The notes below the pieces were generated by a model, which was given only the letters and a program-made list of their open reading frames with translations, did no database searches and had not been told where the DNA came from. A stretch of 22,412 bases of DNA from Clostridium sp. CAG:411 (lineage in GTDB: Bacteria; Bacillota; Clostridia; Lachnospirales; Lachnospiraceae), in the NCBI GenBank assembly GCA_000437275.1, contig FR899732.1, positions 13,095-35,506 of the forward strand, given 5' to 3'. How positions within the stretch are numbered: the first letter of the stretch is position 1; every line of letters begins with the position of its first letter. Position numbers and translations under genes: made by a program. This document shows, piece after piece, positions 20,303 to 22,412 of the stretch.

Positions 20303-22412
20303 ATGAAAAACGTGATAGAGAGAGCAATGCCGATTGTGGCATTGAGAGGAATGGTAGTTATGCCTGGAATGCTGATGCATTTTGATGTAAGTAGAAAAAT
20401 GTCAATTGCGGCAGTAGAACAGGCAATGATGTCTGACCAGATGCTGTTTGTTGTAGCACAAAAAGATGAAAATGTGGAACGCCCTACACAAGATGATTTG
20501 TATCAGGTGGGAACGGTTGCCATGATTAAGCAGATGATTCGTATGCCGGGGGATGTAATTCGGGTTATGGTTATCGGTATTGATCGTGGACAATTATTAG
20601 AAGTCTCAGAAGAAAAAAAATATCTGGTAGGTGAAGTCCAGACACAGGATGAGGATAAGTTAGAGCATTTGACAGAGCATGAGAAAACTGCCATGCTTGA
20701 AAATTTAAAAGATGATGTAAAGATATATGCAACAGAGAATGGAAATGTAGGGCAAAAGGCATTACAGAAGGTTATGTCGGTTCAAAATATTGCAAAGCTT
20801 ATTGATGAAGTTTTGAAGATATTTCCATTACAATTAGAACAAAAGCAGCAAATCTTAAGTGAATTTGATTTAGAGAAACGGTATGAACTAATATCGGCTT
20901 ATTTGGAAGAGGATATTGAGATTGGAAGGATTCGTCAGGACTTTCAGGAAAAGGTAAAAGCAAAGGTAGACCGCGGACAGCGAGAATATCTTTTGCGTGA
21001 ACAGATGCGAGTAATACGTGAGGAGCTAGGAGAGGATTCCCTAAGCGATGCAGAAGAATTTTTGCTACGTTTAGAAGAATTGGAAGCTACGGATGAGACA
21101 AAGGAAAAAATACGAAAAGAAATTGAACGTTTTCGTGTACAGGGAAACAATTCTTCCGAAACAGCTGTGTTGCGTAATTATATAGAGACTTTGCTGGAAC
21201 TTCCTTGGGAACGCAGAAAACAGGATTGCAAAGATTTTGCACGTACAGAAAAAATTTTAAATGAAGACCATTATGGACTTGCAAAAGTAAAAGAGAGAAT
21301 TCTAGAATCTTTGGCAGTGCGATTGTTGAAAGAAAAAGGTGATAGTCCTATCTTGTGTTTGGTGGGACCACCGGGAACAGGTAAAACATCAATTGCCCGT
21401 TCTATTGCAAAATCATTAGACAAATCTTATGTGCGTATTTGCCTTGGTGGTGTTCGGGACGAATCAGAAATTCGTGGACACAGGCGTACTTATGTAGGAG
21501 CTATGCCAGGGCGAATTGCTACTGCTATGAAAAATGTGGAAGTTAAGAATCCGCTTATGCTCTTAGATGAGATTGATAAGATGAGCAGTGATTATAAGGG
21601 AGATATGGCTTCTGCTATGCTTGAAGTATTGGATGGCGAGCAAAACAACAAATTTGTGGACCATTATGTAGAGATACCGATGGATTTATCAGAAGTATTC
21701 TTTGTGGCTACCGCGAATTCTTTGGCGACGATACCAAGACCACTGTTAGACCGTATGGAGATTATTGAAGTTTCCAGTTATACAGATAATGAGAAGTATC
21801 ATATTGCAAAGAAATATCTGTTAAAAAAACAGTTAGAGAAAAGTGGATGGGGTTCCAGACAGATTAGCATTGATAAGAAAGCGATGGACCAAATTATTAC
21901 TGGATATACACGAGAAGCTGGTGTGCGAACACTGGAACGAACCATAGGAAGCATTTGTAGAAAAGCAGCCAAAGAAACATTGGAGCAGGCAAGAGTAGAA
22001 GGTATCAGTGATGCCAGAGAAGCAATTGCGGATAAAAAGATAAAGATTACATCTACGGATTTAGAACATTATCTTGGCAAGCCAAAATATAGAAAAGAAA
22101 AGATAAACAATAAAGCACAGGTTGGTATTGTCAGAGGATTGGCATGGACAAGTGTAGGTGGAACCACTCTGGAAATAGAGGTGAATACCATGCCAGGAAA
22201 GGGAAAACTTTCTCTTACTGGAAAGCTTGGCGATGTCATGAAAGAATCGGCACAGATTGCATTGACCTATGTGCGTTCACTTAGCGAACAATACAAGATA
22301 GAAGATGAGTATTTTTATAAACATGATATTCATATTCATGTGCCAGAAGGAGCAACACCAAAAGATGGTCCTTCTGCGGGAGTGACGATGGCTACCGCCA
22401 TTTTATCTGCGG
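20303..22412 (+). CDS. lon: ATP-dependent protease Lon (3' end outside the window)
   Basis: Cytoplasmic AAA+ serine protease degrading misfolded and short-lived regulatory proteins. 703 codons are present and the frame runs off the window edge; about 70-90 residues are probably missing. The N-terminal substrate-binding domain starts with MPIVALRGMVVMP. A coiled, charged segment (about 190-280) leads to the AAA+ module with Walker A GPPGTGKT (355-362), LGGVRDESEIRGHRRTYVGA and Walker B PLMLLDEIDKM. The protease domain contains the nucleophile Ser691 in PKDGPSAGVT; the catalytic Lys lies beyond the edge. The start is uncertain by a codon: ATG 20303 is 6 nt after GAGG, and in-frame ATGs also exist at 20300 and 20291. 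Position 122 bp after clpX is the usual order in Firmicutes. Confidence 0.96.
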   Translation, partial: MKNVIERAMPIVALRGMVVMPGMLMHFDVSRKMSIAAVEQAMMSDQMLFVVAQKDENVERPTQDDLYQVGTVAMIKQMIRMPGDVIRVMVIGIDRGQLLEVSEEKKYLVGEVQTQDEDKLEHLTEHEKTAMLENLKDDVKIYATENGNVGQKALQKVMSVQNIAKLIDEVLKIFPLQLEQKQQILSEFDLEKRYELISAYLEEDIEIGRIRQDFQEKVKAKVDRGQREYLLREQMRVIREELGEDSLSDAEEFLLRLEELEATDETKEKIRKEIERFRVQGNNSSETAVLRNYIETLLELPWERRKQDCKDFARTEKILNEDHYGLAKVKERILESLAVRLLKEKGDSPILCLVGPPGTGKTSIARSIAKSLDKSYVRICLGGVRDESEIRGHRRTYVGAMPGRIATAMKNVEVKNPLMLLDEIDKMSSDYKGDMASAMLEVLDGEQNNKFVDHYVEIPMDLSEVFFVATANSLATIPRPLLDRMEIIEVSSYTDNEKYHIAKKYLLKKQLEKSGWGSRQISIDKKAMDQIITGYTREAGVRTLERTIGSICRKAAKETLEQARVEGISDAREAIADKKIKITSTDLEHYLGKPKYRKEKINNKAQVGIVRGLAWTSVGGTTLEIEVNTMPGKGKLSLTGKLGDVMKESAQIALTYVRSLSEQYKIEDEYFYKHDIHIHVPEGATPKDGPSAGVTMATAILSA

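Overview
The window looks like chromosomal DNA from a low-GC, spore-forming member of the Clostridia, most likely Lachnospiraceae. The basis is the AT-rich sequence with strong Shine-Dalgarno sites, an alpha/beta-type small acid-soluble spore protein (SASP), a type 2 (eukaryote-like) isoleucyl-tRNA synthetase, and the conserved order tig-clpP-clpX-lon. The family assignment is inference from gene content. No tRNA, rRNA, CRISPR array, integrase or complete insertion sequence is visible.

Layout. 1-191: 3' end of an unrecognised gene. 192-586: a good promoter, then a leader dominated by a 161-nt nested hairpin, with no T-box consensus. 587-4083: ileS and a small GIY-YIG (UPF0213) gene, closed by a bidirectional terminator. 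4145-5428 (minus strand): a ClC-type anion transporter lacking the canonical GSGIP motif. 5646-8996: a 1116-residue signalling protein with a degenerate STAND/AAA-like ATPase region, TPR-like helices, a GAF-like domain and an apparently intact GGDEF domain. 8997-9357: non-coding with two hairpins. 9358-9573: SASP gene and a strong terminator. 9618-13362: an AT-rich accessory block with possible small peptides, two FtsX-like permease genes, their ATPase, and an asparaginase-family gene. 13484-14821: a perfect-consensus promoter drives a small secreted matrixin-like metalloprotease and a membrane-anchored partner whose pattern resembles the NTR/TIMP OB-fold. 15126-16466: glmM. 16591 to the end: trigger factor, ClpP, ClpX and Lon, the last cut by the window edge.

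The housekeeping genes cover charging of tRNA-Ile, the amino-sugar precursor for peptidoglycan, nascent-chain folding and regulated proteolysis. The interesting parts lie between them: the ileS leader or MITE-like element, the protease and possible inhibitor pair, the pseudo-ATPase diguanylate cyclase, the ClC with an unusual filter, and the densely folded tig-clpP gap. Assignments rest on motifs read by eye; no database search or folding program was run.
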